Shown: positions 44,699 to 54,495, numbered from the stretch's first letter. The stretch is DNA of 64,000 nt from Mycobacterium lacus (GCF_010731535.1 NZ_AP022581.1:1993952-2057951), one strand, 5' to 3'. Numbers and translations are program-made. The notes: generated from the sequence alone by a model not told the origin.

Positions 44699-45823
44699 CT
44701 AGCCGTCGGACGCGTGCGAGGTCGCCGACAGGCCGGCGCGGTCGGCAAGCAGGTCCCGGTGGTGGGCGCTGCTGCCGAAGAGTGCCTCGGTGGTCTTGGC
44801 GCGACGGAGGTACAGGTGCAGGTCGTGCTCCCAGGTGAAGGCGATGCCGCCGTGGATCTGGATGGCGGAACCGGCGCACAGCGCGAACGCGTCCGCGGCC
44901 TGCGCCTTGGCCAGGGGCGCGGCGATGCGCAGCTCCTCCCCGTCAACGGCGCTCATCGCGGCGAACATGACCGTCGCCCGGGTCGCATCGACCTCGATCA
45001 TCATGTCGGCGCAGGCGTGCTTGACCGCCTGGAACGAGCCGATCGGCCGGTCGAATTGCCTTCGGCTCTTGGCATATTCGACGGCCAGGTCAAGGCATGC
45101 CTCGGCGCCGCCGAGCATTTCGGCGGCCAGCAGCATTCGGGCCACATCGAGCACCCGCTCGAGGTCGTCCGCCGAGCCCGCGGCCAGGGTTTCGGCCGGG
45201 GCCCGCGTGAGCTGCAGCGTGGCGACCGGACGCGTGATGTCGAACGAGGGCAAGCGCTCAACCGCGACGCCGGGAGCGTCGGCCGCCACGACGTAAAACA
45301 AGACTGCGCCGTCGGCCACCGCCGGCACCACGAATACATCGGCGACGTGGCCGTGCAGCACCGGCCCGCAGTCGCCGGTGAGCAGGGTACGGCCGTCACG
45401 GCGGTCGGCCCGCACGGTGGCCCCGGATGGATGAACCTGGTTGGGGCCGCTAGCCGCGAACGCTCCTATCGTTTCTCCGGAGAGCAGACCGGGAAGCAGG
45501 CTCTTGCACTGCTCCTGGTCGCCCATTCGGAGCACCGCGTCGATCGCGAACGTCGTCGCCGCAAACGGAACCGGGGTGAGCGCGCGGCCGAGTTCGCAGA
45601 ACACGATCGCGGTCTCGATAAGAGTGGCACCGGCCCCGCCGTACTCCGGTGGGGCGTGCAGCGCCGGCAGCTCCAGTTCGGTGCACAACCGCCGCCACAG
45701 CCTCCTGTCGTGGCCATCCGCGGCGGCCGCCTCGCGCACCCGCGCGCCAGCGGCCTGCTCATCCAAGAAGCCTCGCAACGACGCCCGAAAAGCGTCTTGT
45801 TCGATGCTGTAACGAAAATCCAT
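44699..45823 (-). CDS. fadE18: acyl-CoA dehydrogenase FadE18
   Basis: The encoded protein has 374 residues. It has the acyl-CoA dehydrogenase fold with MDFRYSIEQDAFRASLRGFL at the N-terminus and AEMLGGAEACLDLAVEYAKS then FDRPIGSFQAVKH and IQIHGGIAFTWEHDLHLYLR near the C-terminus. The usual catalytic Glu region is not obvious, as in the partner subunits of mycobacterial heteromeric dehydrogenases. ATG is separated from the fadE17 stop by 1 nt. It most likely forms an alpha2beta2 enzyme with FadE17, acting on a sterol side-chain or other branched acyl-CoA. Confidence 0.93.
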   Translation of the reverse strand: MDFRYSIEQDAFRASLRGFLDEQAAGARVREAAAADGHDRRLWRRLCTELELPALHAPPEYGGAGATLIETAIVFCELGRALTPVPFAATTFAIDAVLRMGDQEQCKSLLPGLLSGETIGAFAASGPNQVHPSGATVRADRRDGRTLLTGDCGPVLHGHVADVFVVPAVADGAVLFYVVAADAPGVAVERLPSFDITRPVATLQLTRAPAETLAAGSADDLERVLDVARMLLAAEMLGGAEACLDLAVEYAKSRRQFDRPIGSFQAVKHACADMMIEVDATRATVMFAAMSAVDGEELRIAAPLAKAQAADAFALCAGSAIQIHGGIAFTWEHDLHLYLRRAKTTEALFGSSAHHRDLLADRAGLSATSHASDG

Positions 45824-45824
45824 G

Positions 45825-47054
45825 TCAGCCCACGATTTCCCGGCGTGGCTCTTTGGGCAGCCCGAGCAGTTGTTCGCCGATCACGTTGCGCTGGATCTGC
45901 GAACTGCCCGCGTAGATCGTCGCGGCGCGAGCGTAGAGCAGCTCGTCCATCCAGGAAGCGGGGGAGTTCGGGGTGCCCGCCTCCGGGACCACCCGCGCTC
46001 CACCGTTGCCCGGACCTTGCGCACCGAGCGCATCGAGCCCGAGGATCTCGACGGCGAGTTCGGTATACCGCCGGAAGTACTCGCTCCAGATGACCTTGGT
46101 GATCGCGGCCTCGGCGCCGGGGACCTGTCCGCTCAGCGCCAGGGTGAGGGCGCGGTAGCCCCGGTAGCGCATGATCTGGACCCGCGCATAGCACCACGCC
46201 AACGCGTCGCGGATGCGTGGGTCGGTGTGCGACCCGCGCTCGGCCGCCAGCTCACACAGCCGCTCCAGGTCTCGGCCAAAATCGATTGCCGCCGTGGTTA
46301 TTTGCGCTGCGCGCTCGAAACCCAGCAGGGTCATCGCGGTCGACCAGCCCGCGCCGGCTCCGCCGACGACGTTGGCGGACGGGGTGCGGGCATCGGTGAA
46401 GAAGACCTCGCTGAACGAGGAGTGTCCGGCGGCGTTGACGATCGGCCGAACCACAACGCCGGGCTGGTCCATGGGCACCAGCAGAAACGACAGACCCTTG
46501 TGTTTGGGTGCGGTTCGGTCCGTCCTGGCCAGCAGGAAGATCCAGTTCGCGGTGGCTCCGGCCGAGGTCCAGATTTTCTGGCCGTTGATCACCCAATGGT
46601 CGCCGTCGAGCACGGCCCCGGTCCGCACCGCCGCCAGATCCGAGCCGGCCTCGGGCTCGGAGAATCCCTGGCACCAACGATCATCGCCGGAGAGAATCCG
46701 CGGCAGGAACCGCCGCTTGTGTTCCTCGGATCCCAGGCTGATCAGCGTGTTGCCCAGCAGGTCGATGCCGAGCAGGTCGCTTTCCGCCCGTTCGGGTGCG
46801 CCCGCCCGGGCGAGTTCCTCGGCGAGCACCACCTGTTCGATCGGGGAAAGGCCACCGCCGCCGTACTCCTTGGGCCAGGACACCGCGACCAGGCCGGCTG
46901 CGGCGAGTGCCCGCCGCCACCGCCGGGCGAACGCCTCCCGCTCGTCGGGCCGCAGTGCCCCGGGCCCCGCCCAGCCGGGTGGCAGGTGGTCGGCCAGGAA
47001 GGCGCGGATCCGGTCGCGGAACGCTTCCGCTTCGGGCGGATAGCCGACGTCCAT
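45825..47054 (-). CDS. fadE17: acyl-CoA dehydrogenase FadE17
   Basis: The encoded protein has 409 residues, the same as Rv1934c. Motifs: [20 protein letters not shown], the FAD/substrate block [40 protein letters not shown], and the C-terminal [20 protein letters not shown]. It oxidises acyl-CoA at the alpha-beta bond with FAD, passing electrons to ETF. Downstream fadE18 starts 1 nt after the stop, supporting a two-subunit enzyme; upstream is echA13, the hydratase for the next step. Confidence 0.95.
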   Translation of the reverse strand: MDVGYPPEAEAFRDRIRAFLADHLPPGWAGPGALRPDEREAFARRWRRALAAAGLVAVSWPKEYGGGGLSPIEQVVLAEELARAGAPERAESDLLGIDLLGNTLISLGSEEHKRRFLPRILSGDDRWCQGFSEPEAGSDLAAVRTGAVLDGDHWVINGQKIWTSAGATANWIFLLARTDRTAPKHKGLSFLLVPMDQPGVVVRPIVNAAGHSSFSEVFFTDARTPSANVVGGAGAGWSTAMTLLGFERAAQITTAAIDFGRDLERLCELAAERGSHTDPRIRDALAWCYARVQIMRYRGYRALTLALSGQVPGAEAAITKVIWSEYFRRYTELAVEILGLDALGAQGPGNGGARVVPEAGTPNSPASWMDELLYARAATIYAGSSQIQRNVIGEQLLGLPKEPRREIVG

Positions 47055-47069
47055 GTCTGCACCCCGGAG

Positions 47070-48020
47070 TCAGGGTCGCTGCTTGGTCGCGGGCTGGATG
47101 TCCGGTGCGGCGCGCCAGTCGTCGAGCCCGTACTCGGCCGTTCCATAGGACAGCTTTCCGCCGGTGACTTCACCCCAGTGCGCGTGGTTGAGCTGGTGGA
47201 TCTTGAAGCAGCCGTCCAGCGCTGTTAGGAAGCCCATGGCGTCGACGGCTTGGTTCACCGACTCCTTGATGAGCAGCGCCGGCATGGTCGGCAGCTTTGC
47301 GATCCGGCGAGCGAATTCGATTGTGCTGTCCGTCAATTCGTCGTCGGGAAACACCTTGCTCACCATCCCGAGCGAGTGGGCTTCGTCGGCTCCGATCGAA
47401 TCGCCGGTGAGCAGGAGTTCCTTGGCCTTGCGCGGCCCGAACTCCCACGGATGGCCGAAGTACTCGACCCCACACATCCCGAGCCGGGTCCCCACGACGT
47501 CGGCGAACACCGCGTCCTGACTTGCGACGATCAGATCGCAGCACCACGCCAGCATCAGGCCGGCGGATAGGACCGTCCCGTGCACCTGGGCGATGGTGAT
47601 CTTCCGAAGGTTGCGCCACCTCTTCGTGTTTTCGAAGTAGTAGTGCCACTCCTGCCGGTTGCGCGACTCCACCCCGCCGAACGTTGCGCCGTTGCACTGA
47701 TAGGTGGGGTGGCGGTCCGGCCCCGGCGCGCGCTCGCGGACGTCGTCGGCCGAGCCGAGGTCGTGCCCGGCCGAGAAGCAGGGGCCGGCGCCCCGCAGGA
47801 TCACCACCCGAACCGTGTCGTCGGCTTCGGCGAGGTCGAATGCGGCGCCCAGCTCGACGAGCATCCCGCGAGTCTGCGCATTGCGCTGCTTCGGACGATC
47901 CAGCGTGATGGCCGCGATGCGGCCGTCGTCGATCGTCTCGTAGGCGATGTACTCGAACGGTCGCACAGAAGGGTTTCCATCCGACCGGCGATCGACCGGA
48001 CTGACCCCGGTGACGCTCAT
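47070..48020 (-). CDS. echA13: enoyl-CoA hydratase/isomerase EchA13
   Basis: The encoded protein has 316 residues, a little longer than standard crotonases because of an N-terminal tail and a loop. The crotonase fold shows ITLDRPKQRNAQTRGM, the oxyanion-hole motif GPCFSAGHDLGS and VLSAGLMLAWCCDLIVASQD. The usual catalytic Glu pair is not clearly placed (RLGMCGVEYFGHPWEFG region), so an isomerase or hydrolase is possible. It is the first gene of the leftward operon; fadE17 follows after 15 bp. It acts in beta-oxidation of the FadE17/18 product. Confidence 0.92.
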   Translation of the reverse strand: MSVTGVSPVDRRSDGNPSVRPFEYIAYETIDDGRIAAITLDRPKQRNAQTRGMLVELGAAFDLAEADDTVRVVILRGAGPCFSAGHDLGSADDVRERAPGPDRHPTYQCNGATFGGVESRNRQEWHYYFENTKRWRNLRKITIAQVHGTVLSAGLMLAWCCDLIVASQDAVFADVVGTRLGMCGVEYFGHPWEFGPRKAKELLLTGDSIGADEAHSLGMVSKVFPDDELTDSTIEFARRIAKLPTMPALLIKESVNQAVDAMGFLTALDGCFKIHQLNHAHWGEVTGGKLSYGTAEYGLDDWRAAPDIQPATKQRP

Positions 48021-48233
48021 GGCGGCTCCTTACTGCTCACTGCGCGCTGAACGGGTGGCGAGTGCGAGATTACGCGGCTGTCGCCCATGATGTCCATAGT
48101 CAATACGGCCATGATGATCGGGTAGCAACACAAATTACCTAAAAAACTGACTCTTGTGCCCAATGAAGTATCTTGATAGTACTGTGGTATGCCTATAGAA
48201 GCTGCCGCGCTCCAACCAACGGAAGGGTTGAAC
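48021..48233. promoter_or_regulatory. divergent control region of echA13 and mel2-type operons
   Basis: An AT-rich core (about 48100-48185) lies between the divergent operons. In M. tuberculosis this intergenic region is reported to be a Mce3R target; mce3R is present at 57134. I could not fix an operator by eye. GGAAGG at 48219-48224 serves the rightward ATG 48234. Confidence 0.5.
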
Positions 48234-49343
48234 ATGGAGATCGGAATATTCCTCATGCCGGCCCACCCGCCAGAGCGCAGCCTCTACGACGCCACCCAAT
48301 GGGACCTCGACATCATCGAGCTGGCCGATCAGCTGGGCTACGTGGAGGCCTGGGTCGGCGAACACTTCACCGTGCCGTGGGAGCCGATCTGTGCACCCGA
48401 TCTGCTGCTGGCGCAGGCGCTGCTGCGCACTAGCCGCATCAAGCTCGCGCCCGGCGCGCATCTGTTGCCCTACCACCACCCGGTCGAATTGGCCCACCGC
48501 GTCGCGTACTTCGACCACCTCGCCCAAGGCCGCTTCATGCTGGGGGTTGGCGCCAGCGGTATCCCGGGCGACTGGGCACTGTACGACGTGGACGGAAAGA
48601 ACGGCGAACATCGCGAGATGACCCGCGAGGCGCTCGAAATCATGTTGCGCATCTGGACCGAGGACGAGCCCTGGGAGCATCGCGGAAAGTACTGGAACGC
48701 CAACGGGATTGCGCCGATGTTCGAGGGCTTGATGAAGCGCCACATCAAGCCGTATCAGAAGCCCCACCCGCCCATCGGTGTTACCGGGTTCAGCGCCGGT
48801 TCCGAAACGCTGAAACTGGCCGGCGAGCGCGGTTATCTGCCAATGAGTTTGGACCTCAACACCGAATACGTCGCCACGCATTGGGACGCGGTGCTGGAAG
48901 GGGCCGAACGCAGCGGCCGCACCCCGGATCGCCGCGACTGGCGACTGGTGCGCGAGGTGCTGGTGGCCGAGACCGACGAGCAGGCGTTCCGGTATGCCGT
49001 CGACGGCACCATGGGACGCGCCATGCGCGAGTACGTGCTGCCAACGTTTCGCATGTTCGGCATGACCAAGTTCTACAAGCACAATCCTTCGGTGCCCGAC
49101 GACGACGTGACGCCGGAATACCTTGCCGAGAACACGTTCGTGGTCGGCTCGGTGGAGACGGTGGTTGACAAACTCGAGGCCACTTACGACCAGGTCGGTG
49201 GATTCGGCCACCTGTTGGTTCTCGGGTTCGACTACATCGAAAACCCGGGTCCGTGGAGGGAGTCGCTACGGCTGCTGGCCGAAGAGGTCATGCCCAGACT
49301 CAACGCCCGCCTCGCCAAGAAACCGGTCGCTGCGGTCGTCTAG
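48234..49343 (+). CDS. LLM-class flavin-dependent monooxygenase (Rv1936/MelF-like)
   Basis: The encoded protein has 369 residues from ATG 48234 behind GGAAGG, equal to Rv1936. It has the luciferase-like TIM barrel: MEIGIFLMPAHPPERSLYDA, the VEAWVGEHFTVPWEP block and GRFMLGVGASGIPGDWALYD. It uses reduced flavin and O2, presumably with FMNH2 from the flavin reductase in the operon. It is the first gene of the operon equivalent to mel2 of M. marinum, whose products resemble LuxA, LuxG and LuxH and which is linked to resistance to reactive oxygen. The next gene starts 2 nt after the stop. Confidence 0.94.
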   Translation: MEIGIFLMPAHPPERSLYDATQWDLDIIELADQLGYVEAWVGEHFTVPWEPICAPDLLLAQALLRTSRIKLAPGAHLLPYHHPVELAHRVAYFDHLAQGRFMLGVGASGIPGDWALYDVDGKNGEHREMTREALEIMLRIWTEDEPWEHRGKYWNANGIAPMFEGLMKRHIKPYQKPHPPIGVTGFSAGSETLKLAGERGYLPMSLDLNTEYVATHWDAVLEGAERSGRTPDRRDWRLVREVLVAETDEQAFRYAVDGTMGRAMREYVLPTFRMFGMTKFYKHNPSVPDDDVTPEYLAENTFVVGSVETVVDKLEATYDQVGGFGHLLVLGFDYIENPGPWRESLRLLAEEVMPRLNARLAKKPVAAVV

Positions 49344-49345
49344 CA

Positions 49346-51865
49346 ATGGCGAATCGTCAGGTCACAGTCGGCTATTCCGACGGAACGCACAAAACGATAC
49401 CGGTGCGACCGGACCAGACGTTGCTCGATGCCGCCGAGGAACACGGTGTGGCGATCGTCAACGAATGCCAAAGCGGGATCTGCGGCACCTGCGTGGCCAC
49501 CTGTACCGCCGGCCGCTACGAGATGGGGCGCACCGAGGGACTGTCCGATGTCGAGCGCGAGGCACGAAAGATCCTCACATGCCAGACGTTCGCGGAGTCC
49601 GATTGCCGGATCGAACTGCAGTATCCCGCCGACGACAACGCCGCACTGCTGGTCACCGGCGACGGTGTGGTGACCGCGGTCGACTTGGTGTCGCCCAGCA
49701 CCGCCATCCTGCGGGTGGACGTGTCGACGGGTTTCTCGTCCAAGGCCGGCGCTCTGAACTACAAAGCGGGCCAGTTCGCCCAGTTGCAGGTTCCCGGCAC
49801 GAACGCATGGCGTAACTATTCCTACGCGCATCCCCCCGACGGGGGCAGCGAATTAGAGTTCATCATCCGGCTGCTGCCGGACGGCGTGATGTCGAACTAC
49901 CTGCGCGACCGCGCGAAGCCGGGTGACCACATTGCGCTGCGGTGCAGCAAGGGCAACTTCTACCTGCGCCCCGTCGTGCGGCCGGTGATCCTGGTCGCGG
50001 GCGGCACGGGTCTGTCGGCGATCCTGGCGATGGCCCAGAGCCTGGGCGCCGATACCGCCCACCCGGTCCACCTGCTCTACGGCGTGACGGCCGCCGAAGA
50101 CCTGTGCAAGCTCGACGAACTGAAGGCGCTGAAGCGCCGTGTTCCCGGGTTGGAACTGCATGTCATCGTCGCGCGCCCGGACGCCGACTGGGACGGGCGG
50201 ACGGGGCTGGTCACCGATCTGCTGGAGGAGCGGATGCTGGCCGGCGGCGACGCCGACGTCTATCTCTGCGGCCCGGGCGCGATGGTCGAAGCCGCCCGAA
50301 CCTGGCTGGACGGCAACGGTTTCCATCGTGTCGGGCTGTACTACGAGAAGTTTGTGGCCAGTGGCGCGGCGCGGAGCCGTAGGCCGGCCCACCTCGATCC
50401 CGCGGGCGTGGACATCGCCGAAGTGCGCCGCCGCGGCCGCGGCACCGCGGTGGTGATCGGCGGCAGCATCGCGGGCATCGCCGCGGCCAAGGTATGCAGC
50501 GAAACCTTCGATCGGGTCATCGTGCTCGAGAAGGACGGCCCGCATCGCCGCCGCGAGGGCAGGCCGGGCGCGGCCCAGGGCTGGCACCTCCATCACCTGC
50601 TGACCGCCGGACAGATCGAATTGGAGCGCTTCTTCCCCGGCATCGTCGACGACATGGTGCGCGAAGGTGCGTTCAGGGTCGACATGGCCGCCCAGTACCG
50701 GATTCGCCTGGGTGGCACCTGGAAGAAGCCCGGCACCAGCGACATCGAGATCGTCTGCGCCGGGCGTCCGCTGCTGGAATGGTGTGTGCGCCGCCGGCTG
50801 GACGACGAACCGCGGGTCGACTTCCGCTACGAGTCGGAGGTCACCGACCTGGTGTTCGATCGCGCCGCCAACTCCGTCATCGGCGTCGCCGTCCAGCACG
50901 AGGATGGCCAACTCGAGGTGGTACCCGCCGAGTTCGTCGTGGACGCCTCCGGCAAGAACACCCGTGTTCCGGAGTTCTTGGAGCGCATCGGCATTGGGGC
51001 CCCCGAGGTCGAGCAGGACATCATCAACTGCTTCTACTCCACGATGCAGCACCGGGTTCCACCGGAGCGGCGATGGCAGGACAAGGTGATGGTGATCTGC
51101 TATGCATACCGTCCCTTCGAGGACACCTACGCCGCGCAGTACTACACCGACAGCTCGCGCACTATCCTGTCCACGTCGTTGGTGGCGTACAACTGCTACT
51201 CACCACCGCGTACCGCCCGCGAGTTCCGGGAATTCGCCGATCTCATGCCGTCACCGGTGATCGGGGAGAATATCGACGGGCTGGAGCCTGCCTCGCCGAT
51301 CTACAACTTCCGTTATCCCAACATGCTTCGTCTGCGCTACGAGAAGAAGCGCAATCTGCCGCGCGCGCTGGTGGCCGTTGGTGACGCGTACACCAGCGCC
51401 GACCCGGTCTCCGGGCTCGGTATGAGCCTGGCGCTCAAGGAAGTTCGGGAGATGCAGGTGTTGCTGGCCAAGTACGGTGGCCGACATCGCGATCTGCCGC
51501 GCCGGTACTACCGGTCGATCGCCAAGATGGCCGACACGGCCTGGTTCGTGATCCGGGAGCAGAACCTGCGCTTCGACTGGATGAAGGACGTCGACAAGAA
51601 GCGCCCGTTCTATTTCCGCGTACTGACGTGGTACATGGACCGCCTGGTGGAGCTGGTGCACGACGATCTGGGCGCCTACCGCGAGTTTCTGGCCGTCGTC
51701 CACCTCGTCAAGCCACCGTCGGCGCTGATGAAGCCCGGGATCGCCAGCCGCGTCATCGGGAAGTGGGCGCGCACCCGATTGTCGGGGGAGAAGACGCTGA
51801 TCGCCCGCAACTACGAAAACCGTTCGGTCCCAGCCACCCCCGTGGATCAACTTGTGGGTGCTTAG
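49346..51865 (+). CDS. ferredoxin-NAD(P)H reductase fused to a flavin monooxygenase-like domain (Rv1937-like)
   Basis: The encoded protein has 839 residues, equal to Rv1937. Three parts: a plant-type [2Fe-2S] ferredoxin domain (1-95, Cys41, 46, 49 and 79); a ferredoxin-reductase FAD/NAD module (about 100-345; WRNYSYAHPP, ILVAGGTGLSAILAMAQ and CGPGAMVEAA); and a second FAD-dependent domain from about 368 (VVIGGSIAGIAAAKVC ... GDAYTSADPVSGLGMSLALK), of the geranylgeranyl-reductase/monooxygenase type. It is thus a self-supplied electron chain plus catalytic flavoprotein in one chain. It lies between the LLM monooxygenase and ephB; the substrate is unknown. Confidence 0.94.
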   Translation: MANRQVTVGYSDGTHKTIPVRPDQTLLDAAEEHGVAIVNECQSGICGTCVATCTAGRYEMGRTEGLSDVEREARKILTCQTFAESDCRIELQYPADDNAALLVTGDGVVTAVDLVSPSTAILRVDVSTGFSSKAGALNYKAGQFAQLQVPGTNAWRNYSYAHPPDGGSELEFIIRLLPDGVMSNYLRDRAKPGDHIALRCSKGNFYLRPVVRPVILVAGGTGLSAILAMAQSLGADTAHPVHLLYGVTAAEDLCKLDELKALKRRVPGLELHVIVARPDADWDGRTGLVTDLLEERMLAGGDADVYLCGPGAMVEAARTWLDGNGFHRVGLYYEKFVASGAARSRRPAHLDPAGVDIAEVRRRGRGTAVVIGGSIAGIAAAKVCSETFDRVIVLEKDGPHRRREGRPGAAQGWHLHHLLTAGQIELERFFPGIVDDMVREGAFRVDMAAQYRIRLGGTWKKPGTSDIEIVCAGRPLLEWCVRRRLDDEPRVDFRYESEVTDLVFDRAANSVIGVAVQHEDGQLEVVPAEFVVDASGKNTRVPEFLERIGIGAPEVEQDIINCFYSTMQHRVPPERRWQDKVMVICYAYRPFEDTYAAQYYTDSSRTILSTSLVAYNCYSPPRTAREFREFADLMPSPVIGENIDGLEPASPIYNFRYPNMLRLRYEKKRNLPRALVAVGDAYTSADPVSGLGMSLALKEVREMQVLLAKYGGRHRDLPRRYYRSIAKMADTAWFVIREQNLRFDWMKDVDKKRPFYFRVLTWYMDRLVELVHDDLGAYREFLAVVHLVKPPSALMKPGIASRVIGKWARTRLSGEKTLIARNYENRSVPATPVDQLVGA

Positions 51866-51878
51866 GAGTGAGGCGAAG

Positions 51879-52946
51879 ATGTCGCAGGTCCATCGAAACT
51901 TGAACTGTCGGGGCACCCGGATCCATGCCGTCCAGGACGGCGCGGGACCCTTGGTGGTGCTGCTGCACGGGTTTCCGGAATCCTGGTACTCGTGGCGCCA
52001 TCAGATCCCGGCGCTCGCCGCCGCGGGCTACCACGTGGTGGCCATCGACCAGCGCGGGTACGGGCGCTCGTCGAAGTACCGCGTGCAATCGGCCTACCGC
52101 ATCAGGGAATTGGTCGGCGACGTCGTTGGTGTCCTCGACGCCTACGGTGCGGAAAAAGCCATTGTCGTCGGTCATGACTGGGGCGCGCCGGTCGCCTGGA
52201 CCTTCGCATGGCTGCATCCGGACCGATGCGCCGGCGTGGTCGGGGTCAGCGTTCCGTTCGCCGGTCGCGGCGTCATCGGCCTGCCCGGCAGTCCCTTCGG
52301 CGAGCGTCGGCCCAACGACTACCACGTGGAGCTCGCCGGCGAGGGCCGGGTGTGGTACCAGGACTATTTCTCCGCGCAGGACGGCATCATCGCCGAGATC
52401 GAAGAAGACGTGCGGACGTGGCTCTTGGGGCTGACGTACACGGTCTCCGGTGAGGGGATGATCGCGGCGACCAAGGCGGCCATCGAGGCAGGGATTGACG
52501 CCGACGTCCTGGCATCGATGGACCCGATCGACGTGATCCGTGCCGGCCCGCTCTGCATGGCGCAGGGCGCACGGCTCAAGGACGCGTTCATCTATCCGGA
52601 GACGATGCCGGCGTGGTTCACCGAGGCCGATCTCGATTTCTACACCGGCGAGTTCGAGCGTTCCGGCTTCGGCGGACCACTGAGCTTCTATCACAACATC
52701 GACAACGACTGGCACGACCTGGCCGATCAGGAGGGCAAGCCCCTCACCCCGCCGGCGATGTTCATCGGCGGACAGTACGACGTCGGCACCACCTGGGGCG
52801 CCGAGGCCCTCGACCGCGCGCACGAGGTCATGCCGAACTATCGCGGCACCCACATGATCGCCGATGTCGGGCACTGGATTCAGCAGGAAGCGCCCGAGCA
52901 GACCAACCGGTTGCTGCTCGATTTCCTTGGCGGGCTGCGTCAGTGA
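51879..52946 (+). CDS. ephB: epoxide hydrolase EphB
   Basis: The encoded protein has 355 residues from ATG 51879. It is an alpha/beta-hydrolase: oxyanion motif LHGFPESWYSW, nucleophile Asp100 in VVGHDWGAPVAW, cap-domain tyrosines and the catalytic His in VGHWIQQEAPEQTN. It hydrolyses epoxides to diols. The M. tuberculosis orthologue starts a few residues longer in the loop after the first strand. It is translationally coupled to the next gene (GTGA overlap at 52943). In the mel2 operon it may detoxify an epoxide made by the monooxygenases. Confidence 0.95.
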   Translation: MSQVHRNLNCRGTRIHAVQDGAGPLVVLLHGFPESWYSWRHQIPALAAAGYHVVAIDQRGYGRSSKYRVQSAYRIRELVGDVVGVLDAYGAEKAIVVGHDWGAPVAWTFAWLHPDRCAGVVGVSVPFAGRGVIGLPGSPFGERRPNDYHVELAGEGRVWYQDYFSAQDGIIAEIEEDVRTWLLGLTYTVSGEGMIAATKAAIEAGIDADVLASMDPIDVIRAGPLCMAQGARLKDAFIYPETMPAWFTEADLDFYTGEFERSGFGGPLSFYHNIDNDWHDLADQEGKPLTPPAMFIGGQYDVGTTWGAEALDRAHEVMPNYRGTHMIADVGHWIQQEAPEQTNRLLLDFLGGLRQ

Positions 52947-53446
52947 ATCCGTTGCTCGCCGATCGTCTTGACGAAGCCCAACTGCGAAGGGCCTTCGGCT
53001 GTTTCCCGTCCGGCGTGATCGCGGTGGGTGCGATGGCTTACGGCAAGCCGATCGGAATGGCGGCAAGCTCGTTCGCCCCCGTCTCGATTGCCCCGCCCTT
53101 GGTTTCCCTCTGCATTCAGAACGGCTCGACAACGTGGCCCGGGTTGCGACTCAGTCCACGTCTCGGCCTTAGCGTGCTCGCCGAGGGCCACCACCAAACC
53201 TGCCTGAGCCTGTCGCGCACGATCGGCGACCGGTTCGCCGAGGTGGCCTGGGCGGAGCTGCCAAGCGGCGCAGTGGTCATTCACGGAGCCAGCGCCTGGT
53301 TGGACTGCCGCCTGCGCGCCGAGGTTCCGGCGGGCGATCACCTCATCGCCCTGCTCGAAATCCGCGCGCTGGGAACCGATCCCGACACACCGCCACTCGT
53401 TTATCACGGCAGCCGGTTTCGCCGACTTTCGGTGGAGCGCCGATGA
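52943..53446 (+). CDS. flavin reductase (Rv1939-like)
   Basis: The encoded protein has 167 residues from a GTG inside the ephB stop. The flavin-reductase-like split-barrel fold has FPSGVIAVGAMAYGKPIGMA and SSFAPVSIAPPLVSLCIQNG, the FMN-binding pattern of the HpaC/two-component reductases. It supplies reduced FMN to a monooxygenase, most likely the LLM protein of the operon. Its end overlaps ribA1 by 4 bp. Confidence 0.92.
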   Translation: MNPLLADRLDEAQLRRAFGCFPSGVIAVGAMAYGKPIGMAASSFAPVSIAPPLVSLCIQNGSTTWPGLRLSPRLGLSVLAEGHHQTCLSLSRTIGDRFAEVAWAELPSGAVVIHGASAWLDCRLRAEVPAGDHLIALLEIRALGTDPDTPPLVYHGSRFRRLSVERR

Positions 53447-54495
53447 AAACCACCGATGTGCGGGTGCGCCGCGCGATCACCGCGGTCGCGGCAGGGCATC
53501 CCGTCGTCCTCACCGACGGCACCGATCGCGACGGCTATCTCGCCTTCGCGGCCGAGGCCGCGACCCCGCGGCTGCTGGCTTTCACCGTCCGCCATACCTC
53601 GGGCTATATCCGAGTCGCGTTGCCGGGTTCCGAATGCGAACGGCTGAACCTTCCGCCCATGTGTCACCGCGACGATGCACACCGGGTGTCGGTCGACCTT
53701 CGCGGGACAGGCACCGGAATCTCGGCAGGCGACCGCGCCAGGACGATCGCCGCACTCGCGTCGCCCGGATCGGATGCTTCGGACTTCCTTCGCCCGGGCC
53801 ATGTTGTCCCGCTGCAGACCCGGACTCACGGTGTGCTTGGCCGGCAGGGACCCGCCGAGGCAGCTGTCGACCTGGCCTACCTGGCCGGACGTCGACGTGC
53901 CGCGGCGCTGTCTGAAATCGTCTCCCACCGCGATCCCGCACGGATGGCCCGCGGCACCGAGTTAGTCGAATTCGCCGTCGAACACGCGCTGGCCGTGGTC
54001 TCGATCGACGAACTCGTCGCGTATCGGCGGCGCACCGAACCACAGGTGGTCCGGCTCACAGAGGCGCTCGTGCCCACGTGGGCCGGCAAGTCCCGTGTCA
54101 TCGGCTTTCGTGACGCGCATGACGGCGGCGAGCATTTGGTCGTGATCGTGGGTGCGCCGGACGCCGGCATACCTGTGCCGGTGCACATCCACGTTGAATG
54201 CCTGACCGGCGATGTGTTCGGTTCGAAGGCGTGCCGATGCGGCGGGGAACTCCGCGGCGCGCTCACGCGGATGTCGGCCCAGGGCAGCGGCGTCATCCTG
54301 TACCTACGCCCACCGGGACGACCACGCGCCTGCGGTCTGTTCGCCCGCAGCGCAGCCGGGGATGCGGTGTCGGATACCGTGGCGTGGATTCTGCGTGATC
54401 TCGGGGTGTATGAGCTCACATTGTCCGACGACATGCCAGGATTTGGTCTTGTGCTGTTCGGGGCCATTCGCGAGGTAATCCATGACGCATCCTGA
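53443..54495 (+). CDS. ribA1: RibA1-like protein (DHBP synthase/GTP cyclohydrolase II homologue, degenerate motifs)
   Basis: The encoded protein has 350 residues. The overall two-domain layout is RibBA-like. In the N-terminal DHBP-synthase half the acidic active-site loop is lost (VVLTDGTDRDGYLAF instead of the ED-x-ENEGD pattern). In the C-terminal half the zinc Cys triplet is kept (ECLTGDVFGSKACRCGGEL), but the GTP-binding EGRGIGL motif has become PGRPRACGL. So the synthase activity is very doubtful and cyclohydrolase activity uncertain. It is coupled to the flavin reductase, as in H37Rv. It may have a specialised role resembling LuxH. Confidence 0.88.
   Translation: MKTTDVRVRRAITAVAAGHPVVLTDGTDRDGYLAFAAEAATPRLLAFTVRHTSGYIRVALPGSECERLNLPPMCHRDDAHRVSVDLRGTGTGISAGDRARTIAALASPGSDASDFLRPGHVVPLQTRTHGVLGRQGPAEAAVDLAYLAGRRRAAALSEIVSHRDPARMARGTELVEFAVEHALAVVSIDELVAYRRRTEPQVVRLTEALVPTWAGKSRVIGFRDAHDGGEHLVVIVGAPDAGIPVPVHIHVECLTGDVFGSKACRCGGELRGALTRMSAQGSGVILYLRPPGRPRACGLFARSAAGDAVSDTVAWILRDLGVYELTLSDDMPGFGLVLFGAIREVIHDAS

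Noticed and set aside
44342..46093. 583-codon plus-strand ORF opposite fadD/fadE18
   Set aside because: Shadow frame; both minus-strand genes are strongly supported.
49853..51052. 399-codon minus-strand ORF opposite the Rv1937-like gene
   Set aside because: Shadow frame with His/Gln/Asp-rich low-complexity sequence.
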